In this document: positions 36,549 to 44,727 of the stretch, in pieces | Position numbering within the stretch: the stretch's first letter is position 1 | Layout of the letters: each line of letters starts with the position of its first letter | Assembly: GCF_000975115.1 (NCBI RefSeq) | Contig: NZ_BBRE01000001.1 | Location: 897,322-961,321, forward strand | Direction of reading: 5' to 3' | Origin: Demequina oxidasica | GTDB lineage: Bacteria; Actinomycetota; Actinomycetes; Actinomycetales; Demequinaceae | DNA length: 64,000 nucleotides | The notes under the pieces: generated by a model | The model's database searches: none | Told to the model about the DNA's origin: nothing | The model's input: only the letters and a program-made list of their open reading frames with translations | Made by a program: the position numbers and the translations under genes

Positions 36549-36596
36549 AAGGCGGTGGCACCCGGAGCCAAGGTCGACCCCGGGTGCCACCGCCTT
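36549..36596 (-). terminator. Terminator of the nrdAB operon
   Basis: A 17-bp perfect stem pairs AAGGCGGTGGCACCCGG (36549-36565) with 36580-36596 around a 14-nt loop, and the minus strand continues TTTTGCG. It starts 17 bp after the nrdB stop codon. Confidence 0.9.
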
Positions 36597-36613
36597 CTAG
36601 CGGTGGTGCAGAA

Positions 36614-37600
36614 CTACTTCTTGGTCGACTGAGCGTTTACCTCGTAGGACGTGTTAGTGGCCTCGAAGAAGTTCACCAACTGCAGGGTGTCGTTGGCGGT
36701 GGCCATCCACTTCGCAGGGTTAGACACGTTGTAATGCGGGTCGAATCCCAACTCTTCAAGACGTCGGTCGGCCAGGTACTTCACGTACTGGTTGACGTAG
36801 TCCGCGTTCAGACCCAGGATGCCGGTGGGGAGAAGGTCGCGGTTGTACTGCTCCTCCATCTCGACAGCGTTGATGATCATCAGACGGATCTCCTCGGCGA
36901 AATCGGGATCCTGAAGGTCCTCGTTCTCCTCGAGCACGGTCAGAATCAGGTTGATGCCGAACTGCAGGTGCAGAGACTCGTCGCGAATGACCCAGTCCAT
37001 GAGGGAGCCAAAGTTGCGCAGCAGGTTGCGCTGGCGGAAGCTCAACGCGACCATGAAGCCCGAGTAGAACCAGATTCCTTCAAGGATGACGTTGTACGCG
37101 ACCAAGTTGCGCACAAAGTCCTTCTTGCCTTCAGTCGTTGAGATATCCAGAGTCTCCTCTGTCATCCGCTTGATGAAGTTGACCTCGAACTCTTCCTTGG
37201 CGGCCATCGATGGAACGGTCACGTGCGAGTCGTACGCAGCCGCGCGGTCGATCGGGAACGTCTCTAGGACGTACTCGAAGGACATGCAGTGGTTCGCCTC
37301 TTCCCACATCTGCTTCGCGAGATATAGGTGGCACTCGGGAGCATTGATGTACGGGTAGACGCCAAAGGCAAGTGCCTTGTTGACGAGCAGTTCGTTCGGG
37401 TTGAAGTAGGACATCAGGAAGGTGATGGCGTGACGCTCTTCGTCCGTCATCTTCTTGAAGTCACCGAGGTCTTCGCCCAACTGAATCTCGTTGGGGAACC
37501 ACGTGTTGGCCACGGCCTGGTCGTACAGGTCCATTGCCCACGGGTAGGTGACGGGCTTGAGCAGCAACCCGTCCTGAATGCCTGTTCCTAGAATTCCCAT
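36614..37600 (-). CDS. nrdB: Class I ribonucleotide reductase small subunit, Ic-like
   Basis: The R2 subunit makes the oxidant that starts ribonucleotide reduction by NrdA. The 328-residue protein keeps six metal ligands: Glu70 (NELLVN), Glu101 and His104 (EEANH), Glu174 (ILEGIWFYSGF), Glu208 and His211 (RDESLH). Two features differ from class Ia/Ib: the first ligand is Glu instead of Asp, and the position four after His104, normally the radical Tyr, is Phe108. Both are features of class Ic R2 (Chlamydia type, Mn/Fe cofactor). It follows nrdA by 27 bp with GAGGAAC before the ATG. The cofactor cannot be deduced with certainty. Confidence 0.93.
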   Translation of the reverse strand: MGILGTGIQDGLLLKPVTYPWAMDLYDQAVANTWFPNEIQLGEDLGDFKKMTDEERHAITFLMSYFNPNELLVNKALAFGVYPYINAPECHLYLAKQMWEEANHCMSFEYVLETFPIDRAAAYDSHVTVPSMAAKEEFEVNFIKRMTEETLDISTTEGKKDFVRNLVAYNVILEGIWFYSGFMVALSFRQRNLLRNFGSLMDWVIRDESLHLQFGINLILTVLEENEDLQDPDFAEEIRLMIINAVEMEEQYNRDLLPTGILGLNADYVNQYVKYLADRRLEELGFDPHYNVSNPAKWMATANDTLQLVNFFEATNTSYEVNAQSTKK

Positions 37601-37627
37601 TTTCTGTTCCTCAATCTTTCTGGGCCG

Positions 37628-40597
37628 CTACTGGCAGGACTCGCACTGCAGCGCTTCCATGGGATCGACGGGGCAAGCCACGCCGCCGATCATTTCAGTG
37701 TCGCCACCGGCGACGCTCGAGACCACATTCAGCTCGGCAACGCCGGCCGGAGCCGCCGCCTCCGAGGCAGGTGCGGAGACGTGTGATTCAGCTGCTTCGG
37801 GAGCCGCTTCCTGCTCGGGGAGCGAGGTCGGCGGAACCGCGGGCTGCTGGGTAGGCGCAGAAGAGAACGCCTGCGTGGCCACCGCAGACAGCACTGCTGC
37901 GGGTGCGGTCGTGATCGCTGATGCCGCGGGGGACTCAGCGGGAGCGGCCGCTGCCACCGCGCCAAAACCCTTGCGCGGAGCCGACTCACCGGCGGGTGCC
38001 GCGGAGATTGGCTCGGCCGCAACAGCCTCAGCAGGAGCATCGGCGATGGCGTCGGCCACCACGGCCTCCACCTGTGCGACCGCGGCGGTCGCCTTGGCAG
38101 CGCCGAAGCCCTTACGAGCGCCGAAGCCCTTACGCGAGGGTCCGCCTGCCGATCCCCCGGTGGGCTTGTTGCCCGCACTGTTGGTAGGCATCTTCTCCGA
38201 CTTGTTAACACGCACCGTGGACTGCTCGGCGGTGTGGCGCGGCTTCATGTGCAGGTAATACGTGGTCTTGACGCCACGCTCCCAAGCGGCCGAGTACAGC
38301 GCCATCATGTCGTCGATGTCGCGCGACTCGAGGTAGATGTTGCGGCTGATCGCCTGGTCAATCCACTTCTGAGCACGTGCCGCAACCTCGATGAAAGCGT
38401 ACGGCGACAACTGGAACGAGGTCTTGTAAACCTCCTGCAGGTGCGCGGGGACTTCCTCGATCTGGCTCAGGTCGCCCTGAACCTCGAGCAGGCGGTCGCG
38501 AACGTCTTCCCAGATGCCCTCGGCCTGCAAGTCGCGGACCAGGTTGCGGTTGACCTCGAGGAACTTACCCGACGAGGTGGCACGCGAGAAGATCTGCGAG
38601 AACTGCGGGTCGAAGCCGGGCGTGGTGCCGGCAACGAGACCAATGGAAGCGGTGGGGGCGACGGCCAGGAGGGTGGCGTTACGAATGCCGCCCTTGACCT
38701 TCTCGCGCAGCACGTCCCAGTCCAGTCGCATAGTGCGGTTGACGTCGATCTTCACTCCGCGGTCAGCCTCGGTCGAGGCGATGGTGTCGAACGGCACCTT
38801 GCCTTGCGACCAGCCCGAGCCGGCGAAGTTGTTGTACGAGCCACGCTCGCGAGCGAGATCCGCGGAGGCATCGATCGCGTGGTACGACACGAACTCCATG
38901 ATCTCGTCGATCAGGTCGTAAGAGGCCTCCGACTCATAGGCGAGACCGAGGCGCTCAGTCATGTCGGTGAAGCCCATGACGCCCAGGCCGACCGCGCGGT
39001 TCTCGCGGTTGGCGTGGTCGGATTCCTTGACCGCAGAAAGGGTGATGTCGACCAAGTTGTCGAGTTGGCGCACCGCGAGGCGCACCGAGCTCTCCATGCG
39101 GTCCCAATCGATCTTGCCGTCGACGAAGTGCTCGGACAGGTTCACCGATGCCAGGTTGCAGACTGCGATGTTCTCGCGGTCCTGCGGCAGGCAAATCTCG
39201 GTGCACAGGTTCGACAAGTGGATGGTGCCGGTGTTCGTGTTCAGGGCACGGTTGTTGATGGTGTCCTTCCACGTCAGCCACGGGTGCGAGGACCCCTGCA
39301 GCATGAGCAGGATCGACTTGTACTGCTCGCGGGCGCGCATCTTCTTGAACGTGCGCAGCTTGCCTGCCTCTGCCAGCGAGACGAGTTCGGCGTAGCGCGC
39401 AGAGAACGCGGAACCAGTGAGCTCGACCAAGTCGGGCGCCTCGGCGGGATCAAACAGGTACCAGTCCTCGTTAGCCGCGACGCGCTTCATGAACTCGTCG
39501 GAGATCCATACCGCTGTGTTGGCGGTACGGGTGCGTCGGTACGGGTCGCCGGAGTTCTGACGCAGGTCGAGGAACTGCGCGAAGTCCATGTGCCAGTTCT
39601 CCATGTAGAAGCACAGCGCACCGAACTTTTTACCTCCACGAGACACGGCGCGCAGCGTCGAGTCGATGGTGTGCATGAAGGGGATGGGACCAGTTGAGGT
39701 GGTGTTGTTCGACTTGATAGGCGAACCCTCGGAGCGCAGCTTGGTGACCGACAGGCCGATGCCGCCCGTGCCCTTGGTGAGCCACATGACGTCGCCAACG
39801 GTCTTGGCGATGTGATCCATGTCGTCTTCCATCTGCATAACGAAGCAGTTGGATAGCTGCGGGTACGAGGTGCCGGCATTGACCAGCGTCGAGCCTGCGG
39901 GAAGGTAGTCGAGCTTGGAGATCTTGTCGTAGAACTTGAGTGCCATCTCTGTGGGATTCTCTTCATTCAGGGAGAGACCCATCGAGACGCGCATCCAGAA
40001 GTACTGGGGAACTTCAAGCGACTTTCCGTAGCGATCGGTGATCATGTAGCGGTTGCGCATGGTGACGGTGCCAATGTACTTCAGCAGGTCGTCACGCTCG
40101 TGGTCGATTGCGGCCGCGAGGGCGTCGAGGTCAAAGATGGTGGTGAGACGCGTGTCGAGCAGTCCTTCCTCCGCCGCGTCGCGAATGTAGCCCGGGAAGC
40201 GTGCCTGGTGCAGGAGGGCGAGCTCGAGCGAGCTGTCAAAGCCACCAAGGACGCGCTTGTAGATCACCTTGCGAAGCAGGCGGGCCGCAATGATGTCGAA
40301 GTCGGGGTCATCCTTGACGTTCTGGACGGCCACGCCGATGGCGGCCTCGTCGAGCTGCTCGGTGGTGATGCCATCGAACAGGGTGATTCCCAGTTCAGTC
40401 GCGATCTGGGTGGTCTTCGAGATCTGATCTGAGAGACCCTCGGCCGAACGCTCGATCGCCTTGTTGATGCGGTCGGCGTTGTACGGCTCGCGCGTGCCGT
40501 CACGCTTGGTGACGTGGATGCCTGGCTTAGTGAGTGCCGCGGTGGCCGAAACGTCGCCGTTGACGTCGGTGTTGGCGGAGTTTTCGGTGATCGTCAC
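37628..40597 (-). CDS. nrdA: Class I ribonucleotide reductase large subunit
   Basis: NrdA reduces NDPs to dNDPs. An ATP-cone (about 27-115, IHVTKRDGTREPYNADRINKAIERS) gives allosteric control; the catalytic barrel has YPQLSNCFV with the first active-site Cys and NLCTEICLP with the Cys/Glu pair. The C-terminus carries the redox CESCQ. Between core and CESCQ is a tail of about 180 residues, Ala/Pro/Glu-rich, with three RKGFGA repeats, far longer than in usual NrdA. I start at GTG 40597, 5 nt after AGGGGAG, giving 989 residues, instead of the in-frame ATG at 40660. Confidence 0.94.
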   Translation of the reverse strand: MTITENSANTDVNGDVSATAALTKPGIHVTKRDGTREPYNADRINKAIERSAEGLSDQISKTTQIATELGITLFDGITTEQLDEAAIGVAVQNVKDDPDFDIIAARLLRKVIYKRVLGGFDSSLELALLHQARFPGYIRDAAEEGLLDTRLTTIFDLDALAAAIDHERDDLLKYIGTVTMRNRYMITDRYGKSLEVPQYFWMRVSMGLSLNEENPTEMALKFYDKISKLDYLPAGSTLVNAGTSYPQLSNCFVMQMEDDMDHIAKTVGDVMWLTKGTGGIGLSVTKLRSEGSPIKSNNTTSTGPIPFMHTIDSTLRAVSRGGKKFGALCFYMENWHMDFAQFLDLRQNSGDPYRRTRTANTAVWISDEFMKRVAANEDWYLFDPAEAPDLVELTGSAFSARYAELVSLAEAGKLRTFKKMRAREQYKSILLMLQGSSHPWLTWKDTINNRALNTNTGTIHLSNLCTEICLPQDRENIAVCNLASVNLSEHFVDGKIDWDRMESSVRLAVRQLDNLVDITLSAVKESDHANRENRAVGLGVMGFTDMTERLGLAYESEASYDLIDEIMEFVSYHAIDASADLARERGSYNNFAGSGWSQGKVPFDTIASTEADRGVKIDVNRTMRLDWDVLREKVKGGIRNATLLAVAPTASIGLVAGTTPGFDPQFSQIFSRATSSGKFLEVNRNLVRDLQAEGIWEDVRDRLLEVQGDLSQIEEVPAHLQEVYKTSFQLSPYAFIEVAARAQKWIDQAISRNIYLESRDIDDMMALYSAAWERGVKTTYYLHMKPRHTAEQSTVRVNKSEKMPTNSAGNKPTGGSAGGPSRKGFGARKGFGAAKATAAVAQVEAVVADAIADAPAEAVAAEPISAAPAGESAPRKGFGAVAAAAPAESPAASAITTAPAAVLSAVATQAFSSAPTQQPAVPPTSLPEQEAAPEAAESHVSAPASEAAAPAGVAELNVVSSVAGGDTEMIGGVACPVDPMEALQCESCQ

Positions 40598-40958
40598 AAT
40601 GCTCCCCTGCAAGTGATTGGAACTGCGGCCGTGCGGCCCTGTCTGGATACTGCGTGACACTCTGAGTGAGGGTCTCGATGGGGCGTACTCACGGCATCGA
40701 AATCCTGGTGAAGCGTTCCTAGAATGTATCTCGAATTACAACGGTGTGCAACTAGATATAGGGGTGTTTTTCCAAAACAGCCCCTAGATGTTGTGGTCCT
40801 GTGTAAAACCCTGTGGATACGTTGTGCACAACTCGGCGTGTCCTCCACAGGCGCGCGAAAACTCTGGGGAAGGATTAGCCACCGCGAGTTTTTGGGCATG
40901 ACTCAAGCATGCCAAAGGGGTCTGACATCGAACGCGGCACGGCCTGCGTGCCGGACAG
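40598..40958 (-). promoter_or_regulatory. nrdAB control region: promoter, two NrdR boxes, DnaA-like boxes
   Basis: This 361-bp gap has no gene. On the minus strand TTGCAC (40751-40746), a 17-bp spacer and TACATT (40728-40723) form the promoter. Two NrdR-type boxes, minus-strand CCCCTATATCTAGTTG (40764-40749) and plus-strand CCCCTAGATGTTGTGG (40781-40796), lie 32 bp apart, about three helical turns as usual for NrdR; the first overlaps the -35. Upstream are TGTGGATAC (40812-40820), one base off a DnaA box, and the 12-bp palindrome GTTGTGCACAAC (40821-40832). The leader to the GTG is over 110 nt. Confidence 0.85.
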
Positions 40959-41594
40959 CTACACCAGCCCGTAGAGCCTGTCGCCTGCGTCACCGAGTCC
41001 GGGCACAATGAAGCCTTGTTCGTTGAGCTTCTCGTCGACCTGAGCCACGACAACAGACACATCTACGCGCTCACCCATTGCAGACCGAACCCGCTCGATT
41101 CCCTCGGGCGCAGCCAACAGGCATACGCAGGTCACGTCAGTCGCGCCACGTTCCAGGACGTACTCGATCGCGGCTACAAGTGAGCCACCCGTCGCAAGCA
41201 TCGGGTCGATGAGAAAGACCTGGCGACCAGTGAGGTCGTCCGGCAAGCGATTCGCATAGGTGATCGCCTCAAGGGTTTCCTCGTCGCGCTTGAGCCCCAG
41301 GAATCCCACCTCGGCGCTCGGCAACAGCCTGGTCATGCCGTCAAGCATGCCCAGCCCGGCACGCAGAATCGGCACGATCAGCGGAGCGGGACTCGCGATC
41401 TTGGTGCCGGTGGTCATTTGAAGAGGCGTCTCCACTTCGCACTCCACCACGCGCACTTGGCGGGTCGCCTCATACGCGAGGAGCGTCACCAACTCATCCA
41501 CCAGTAGCCGGAACGTCGGCGACGGCGTGTTCTTGTCCCTGAGGACGGTGACCTTGTGGGCGATGAGCGGGTGATCCGCGACGTGAAGCTGCAT
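40959..41594 (-). CDS. upp: Uracil phosphoribosyltransferase
   Basis: Upp salvages uracil by joining it to PRPP to give UMP. The 211-residue length and motifs fit: [13 protein letters not shown], the PRPP loop [13 protein letters not shown], and the uracil-binding end YGLV with [16 protein letters not shown] -10 ends 6 nt before the ATG on the minus strand (plus 41601-41606), so the message is probably leaderless. It is divergent from tadA, 88 bp apart. Confidence 0.95.
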   Translation of the reverse strand: MQLHVADHPLIAHKVTVLRDKNTPSPTFRLLVDELVTLLAYEATRQVRVVECEVETPLQMTTGTKIASPAPLIVPILRAGLGMLDGMTRLLPSAEVGFLGLKRDEETLEAITYANRLPDDLTGRQVFLIDPMLATGGSLVAAIEYVLERGATDVTCVCLLAAPEGIERVRSAMGERVDVSVVVAQVDEKLNEQGFIVPGLGDAGDRLYGLV

Positions 41595-41682
41595 GGCTCA
41601 ACCCTACTTCGTAGCGACGCCGCGCGCGCCTGCCTTGCCCCAGCATCGTCCCGCGGCAAGCCGCCCCGGTAGCCTGGCGTGC

Positions 41683-42138
41683 ATGCACGGTTTCTACGAG
41701 GCGGCCATGGGCGAGGCCCTCATGCTCGCGCGCGCCGCCGGAAACATCGGCGAGGTGCCCGTGGGTGCCGTAGTGCTGGACACGGAGGGTTCCGTCATAG
41801 GACGAGGATTTAACCAGCGGGCTGTGCGCTCCGATCCCACGGCACACGCTGAGGTGCTTGCACTCCGGGAGGCTGCAGAGTCTGTCGGCAGTTGGCGGCT
41901 TGAAGAGTGCACGCTGGTGGTGACGCTCGAACCGTGCGCGATGTGCGCCGGCGCGTTGCTCGCCGCACGCATCCCCCGGCTGGTGCTTGGTGCGTGGGAC
42001 CAAAAGGCGGGTGCCACCGGGTCGCAATGGGACTTGGTCCGCGATGCCCGCATCGGCGCCAAAGTCGAGGTCGTCTCAGGAATCCGCGGTGAAGAATCCG
42101 CGTTGCTCCTACGCACGTTTTTTGAGCAGCGCCGCTAG
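41683..42138 (+). CDS. tadA: tRNA-specific adenosine deaminase TadA
   Basis: TadA converts A34 to inosine in tRNA-Arg(ACG). The 151-residue protein has the zinc site His55-Ala-Glu57 (TAHAEVLALREA) and PCAMC (Cys85, Cys88), the TadA/CDA deaminase signature, and the NQ and R residues of the tRNA-binding loop. I use ATG 41683 because a TAGCCT -10 at 41670-41675 ends 7 nt upstream, and the longer frame would overlap the divergent upp promoter. Found next to tRNA-Ser and upp as in many actinobacteria. Confidence 0.92.
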   Translation: MHGFYEAAMGEALMLARAAGNIGEVPVGAVVLDTEGSVIGRGFNQRAVRSDPTAHAEVLALREAAESVGSWRLEECTLVVTLEPCAMCAGALLAARIPRLVLGAWDQKAGATGSQWDLVRDARIGAKVEVVSGIRGEESALLLRTFFEQRR

Positions 42139-42227
42139 CGGCACAAGGCACACGGCCGATGCTCGGGCTGAGTGCACACTTTGGCCCAGTTTGGTCGGGG
42201 CCACTTGCAGCAGGTATCCTCTCCCAC

Positions 42228-42318
42228 GGTGACGTGTCCGAGCGGCCGAAGGTGCAACACTCGAAATGTTGTGTACGGTACCCCCGTACCGCGGGTTCAA
42301 ATCCCGCCGTCACCGCCA
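42228..42318 (+). tRNA. tRNA-Ser (CGA)
   Basis: Acceptor stem GGTGACG pairs with CGTCACC; the anticodon stem CAACA/TGTTG encloses CTCGAAA with anticodon CGA; a long variable arm (GTACGG...CCGTAC) marks a class II serine tRNA; the T arm is GCGGG-TTCAAAT-CCCGC. G73 and an encoded CCA (42316-42318) end it. Confidence 0.97.
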
Positions 42319-42321
42319 CTT

Positions 42322-42361
42322 ACCCGGCCTTGATTCTTACGAATCGGGGCCGGGTTTTTTG
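42322..42361 (+). terminator. Terminator of tRNA-Ser (CGA)
   Basis: ACCCGGCC (42322-42329) pairs with GGCCGGGT (42348-42355), with an inner GATTC/GAATC stem and TTAC loop, followed by six T. A textbook intrinsic terminator 3 nt after the CCA. Confidence 0.95.
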
Positions 42362-42465
42362 TGTGCCGGGCCGGGGCGGTCGACGCGATGGTCCCGACCC
42401 CATGCGGCGCTCTCCGGCAATAATGGGTTGAGGGGACGCCCACGCGCCTCGCGATGGGAGCCCAA

Positions 42466-43545
42466 ATGAATCACAGCGCCGCTCGCGAGCGCCGTGAACG
42501 TTGGACGCACGGCACGCACAGGGCAGTAAAGAGCCTGCGGACCTTCCAGCCGTACACCGGGCCACGATGGCCCTTGGGGCTGCAGGCGGCCCTAGTTATG
42601 GCGGTGCCCATTGCGGTGGGCTCGGCGCTTGGGTCGGAGACTCTAGGGATCCTGGCGGCGACCGGCGGATTCACGGTGCTTCACGTCACCACCCTCAACG
42701 TCCGCGAACGGATACGCGTCCTCCCCTTGGTCGCAGCCTTCCTGCTCTCCGTCTCCGTCCTAGCAACCGCGCTCGCGCCCTACCCCTTGGTGGCCTCCGT
42801 GGGCCTCGTGGTGGTGACAATCGCAGGGGCCGCCCTGTCGTTCGGCTACCGCATGGGCGCCCCGGGGCCGCTCTTTGTCGCGCTTACGTATGGCCTCTCC
42901 GCGCGCGTCACGTCGGTGGTCGATGGCGAGAGGGCCATCTCCCCGGCCTCCCTCATCGTCGCCGTGTCAGCGGGGATGCTGTTTTCGCTCGCGGTCGCGG
43001 CCTTCCCCCTTGTCCTGGCGAGAAATCGGCACCTCGCTGCGCGCCGGCTTCGGGAGATCCTGGCGGTCTTCGCCTTGGGGCGCGACGGGCGCACGCTGCT
43101 GGTGCGGGTCGCGATCGTGGCGGTCGTTGGCACGCTAATCAGCGTCACGGCCGTTGACCCGGAGCGCGCCTACTGGACGGTCGGGGCGGGAATCGCTGTT
43201 GTCGGAACGCGGGCGGGGCGCGGGGACGCAGCGCGACGCGGACTGCATCGCATCGTTGGCACCGTCGCCGGCGCGCTCATCTTCCTTGCGTTTGGAACGC
43301 TCGACCTCGCACCACTCGCACTTGCGGTGGTGCTCGGATCGCTACAGTTCGCCACTCAGCTCGTGACTGTGCGCAACTACGCCCTCGCGCTGCTGTTCAT
43401 CACTCCCATGGTTCTCTTGCTGACAGGAGCCGCCACGGGAACCGTGGGCTCAGTCGGAACGCTCACGGAACGAGTCTTGGATACCGCGATAGGAGCCATG
43501 CTGGGAACGCTCACCGGATTACTGCACCGACCTCACAACAGTTAG
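42466..43545 (+). CDS. FUSC-family membrane protein
   Basis: This protein (359 residues from ATG 42466) has a cytoplasmic N-terminus, a first set of about five helices (about 45-180), a basic loop (RNRHLAARRLREIL), and a second set including the FUSC-like SVTAVDPERAYWTVGAGIAVVGTRAGRGDAARRGLHRIVGTVAGAL, which matches the aromatic-acid exporter/FUSC family repeat. Some relatives export aromatic acids or other small molecules; the substrate here is unknown. GGGAG six nt upstream decides ATG 42466 over 42454. It converges on the LytR C-terminal gene with 4-bp overlap. Confidence 0.85.
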   Translation: MNHSAARERRERWTHGTHRAVKSLRTFQPYTGPRWPLGLQAALVMAVPIAVGSALGSETLGILAATGGFTVLHVTTLNVRERIRVLPLVAAFLLSVSVLATALAPYPLVASVGLVVVTIAGAALSFGYRMGAPGPLFVALTYGLSARVTSVVDGERAISPASLIVAVSAGMLFSLAVAAFPLVLARNRHLAARRLREILAVFALGRDGRTLLVRVAIVAVVGTLISVTAVDPERAYWTVGAGIAVVGTRAGRGDAARRGLHRIVGTVAGALIFLAFGTLDLAPLALAVVLGSLQFATQLVTVRNYALALLFITPMVLLLTGAATGTVGSVGTLTERVLDTAIGAMLGTLTGLLHRPHNS

Positions 43546-44252
43546 TTGTCGCCCTCCTGGGGCACATCCTCCGCCGACGCGCTGGCGCTCGGGCTGGCTT
43601 CCACCAAGGGGTTGTCCGGGATCACGCGAGGTGCCGGCTCGGGTGCCACCAACTCAACTGGCACGCACTGCTGGGGGCGGACAAAGGGAACTTCGGGGTC
43701 GAGCTCAGGTGCCCCCTGGGGGCGCAGGGTAGTCGCGGGGTCGTACTCATCGCCGATCACGAGGTCAGACACGGCACTGTCGCGCGTATCGAGGACCATC
43801 TCTGACTGCGTGAAGTACGTCGAGATGGTGTACGCCTCAACCAGACCCTTCTCGCCATAGATGATGCGCACGCTGCCCTCGTAGGGGCGGGGGTAGTTTC
43901 CGGCGCCAGTCACCACAAAGCCACGACCCTTGAGGTCTGAGGCCGTAGTGCCCGCTAGCCCGGCCTTGTCCGTCGAGTTCAGCACGCGGATCGGAATCTC
44001 CGTGGGCTCCATAGGCAGGGCATCTCCGGGAGGGCAGGCCACATTGACTTCGGTCGCAAAATCGCTCGCGGGAGTGACGAATGGCTCCGCAAAGGGGCCC
44101 TCGGTGTCGCCCTTGTAGACAGAGGCAAAAAACACTCCGGCGACAGCCATGCCGATGAGGATCAGACCGAATAACAGAATCTGACGCTCGCGCCGGTGGC
44201 GACGCACGGTCGCGCGCTTACTGGCGGTTGGGTCCATCGGAGGCTGAGTCAC
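43542..44252 (-). CDS. LytR C-terminal domain membrane protein
   Basis: The protein has a short basic cytoplasmic N-terminus (RRHRRERQ), one membrane helix (ILLFGLILIGMAVAGVFFASV), and an external LytR_C domain (IPIRVLNSTDKAGLAGTTASDLKGRGF, IIYGEKGLVEAYTI), ending with an acidic Pro/Ser tail. This domain occurs at the end of LytR-CpsA-Psr ligases and, alone, in actinobacterial envelope proteins of unknown role. The open frame continues upstream through a tRNA gene, so the true start is near GTG 44252 or 44258; a TACTAA -10 sits just before both. I chose 44252 (236 residues), giving a short leader. Confidence 0.78.
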   Translation of the reverse strand: MTQPPMDPTASKRATVRRHRRERQILLFGLILIGMAVAGVFFASVYKGDTEGPFAEPFVTPASDFATEVNVACPPGDALPMEPTEIPIRVLNSTDKAGLAGTTASDLKGRGFVVTGAGNYPRPYEGSVRIIYGEKGLVEAYTISTYFTQSEMVLDTRDSAVSDLVIGDEYDPATTLRPQGAPELDPEVPFVRPQQCVPVELVAPEPAPRVIPDNPLVEASPSASASAEDVPQEGDN

Positions 44253-44416
44253 GGGCACCACTTTAGTAGAGAGACGGTTATTCACGGGACGTAGCAGGCA
44301 GGCCGCACGCGTCCGGGCATCTAACGAACAACATGGGCGACACGCTCCGAGTCGCTCCACAGCACCCGTAAAAGCAATTTGGACCCCAGCAAGAAACACT
44401 GAGGTCCAAATAGCTA

Positions 44417-44504
44417 TGGCGGAGGATAGGGGATTCGAACCCCTGAGGGCTTGCACCCAACACGCTTTCCAAGCGTGCGCCATAGGCCACTAGGCGAATC
44501 CTCC
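44417..44504 (-). tRNA. tRNA-Ser (GGA)
   Basis: Read on the minus strand, GGAGGAT pairs with ATCCTCC; the anticodon stem CACGC/GCGTG encloses TTGGAAA with anticodon GGA; the long variable arm and T arm (GGGG-TTCGAAT-CCCC) follow, then G73 and encoded CCA (44417-44419). Confidence 0.97.
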
Positions 44505-44572
44505 AGGCTCATGAATGGTACCCGAGCGGCGGCGTTATAACGAATCACGCTGTTCTGGTTAAACTTGAGCTC

Positions 44573-44662
44573 GGCCCCTCACGTGGCGCCATCTCGCTTA
44601 ACTCCCCCAGGGCAGGAATGCAGCAAGGGTAGGTGGGCTCTAGCGGGTGCGTGGGGGGTCCT
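44573..44662 (+). ncRNA. ffs: Signal recognition particle RNA (small, 4.5S type)
   Basis: The sequence GGCCCCTCACGTGGCG pairs with CGTGGGGGGTCC at the other end, and the apex GGCAGGAATGCAGCAAGGGTA is the conserved Ffh-binding hairpin with its GGAA tetraloop. A TAAACT -10 (44560-44565) ends 7 nt before the 5' end. It sits directly before dnaX, a common place in actinobacteria. Confidence 0.95.
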
Positions 44663-44727
44663 CTTATGTCCCGATGCTTTTCCACCGGCCGATGCGCCTG
44701 TCGCAGGGCGGCACTAGAGTCGTCTCT

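Noticed and set aside
36393-36590. 65-codon minus-strand open frame between the efflux gene and nrdB terminator
   Set aside because: It runs into the nrd terminator stem and has no ribosome-binding site or recognisable sequence.
38234-39697. Long plus-strand open frame (about 487 codons) opposite nrdA
   Set aside because: It is a GC-driven shadow of the conserved nrdA frame, has no recognisable domain or ribosome-binding site.
44258-44483. N-terminal extension of the LytR C-terminal protein
   Set aside because: The in-frame extension runs through the tRNA-Ser (GGA) gene and its flanks, so it is not coding.
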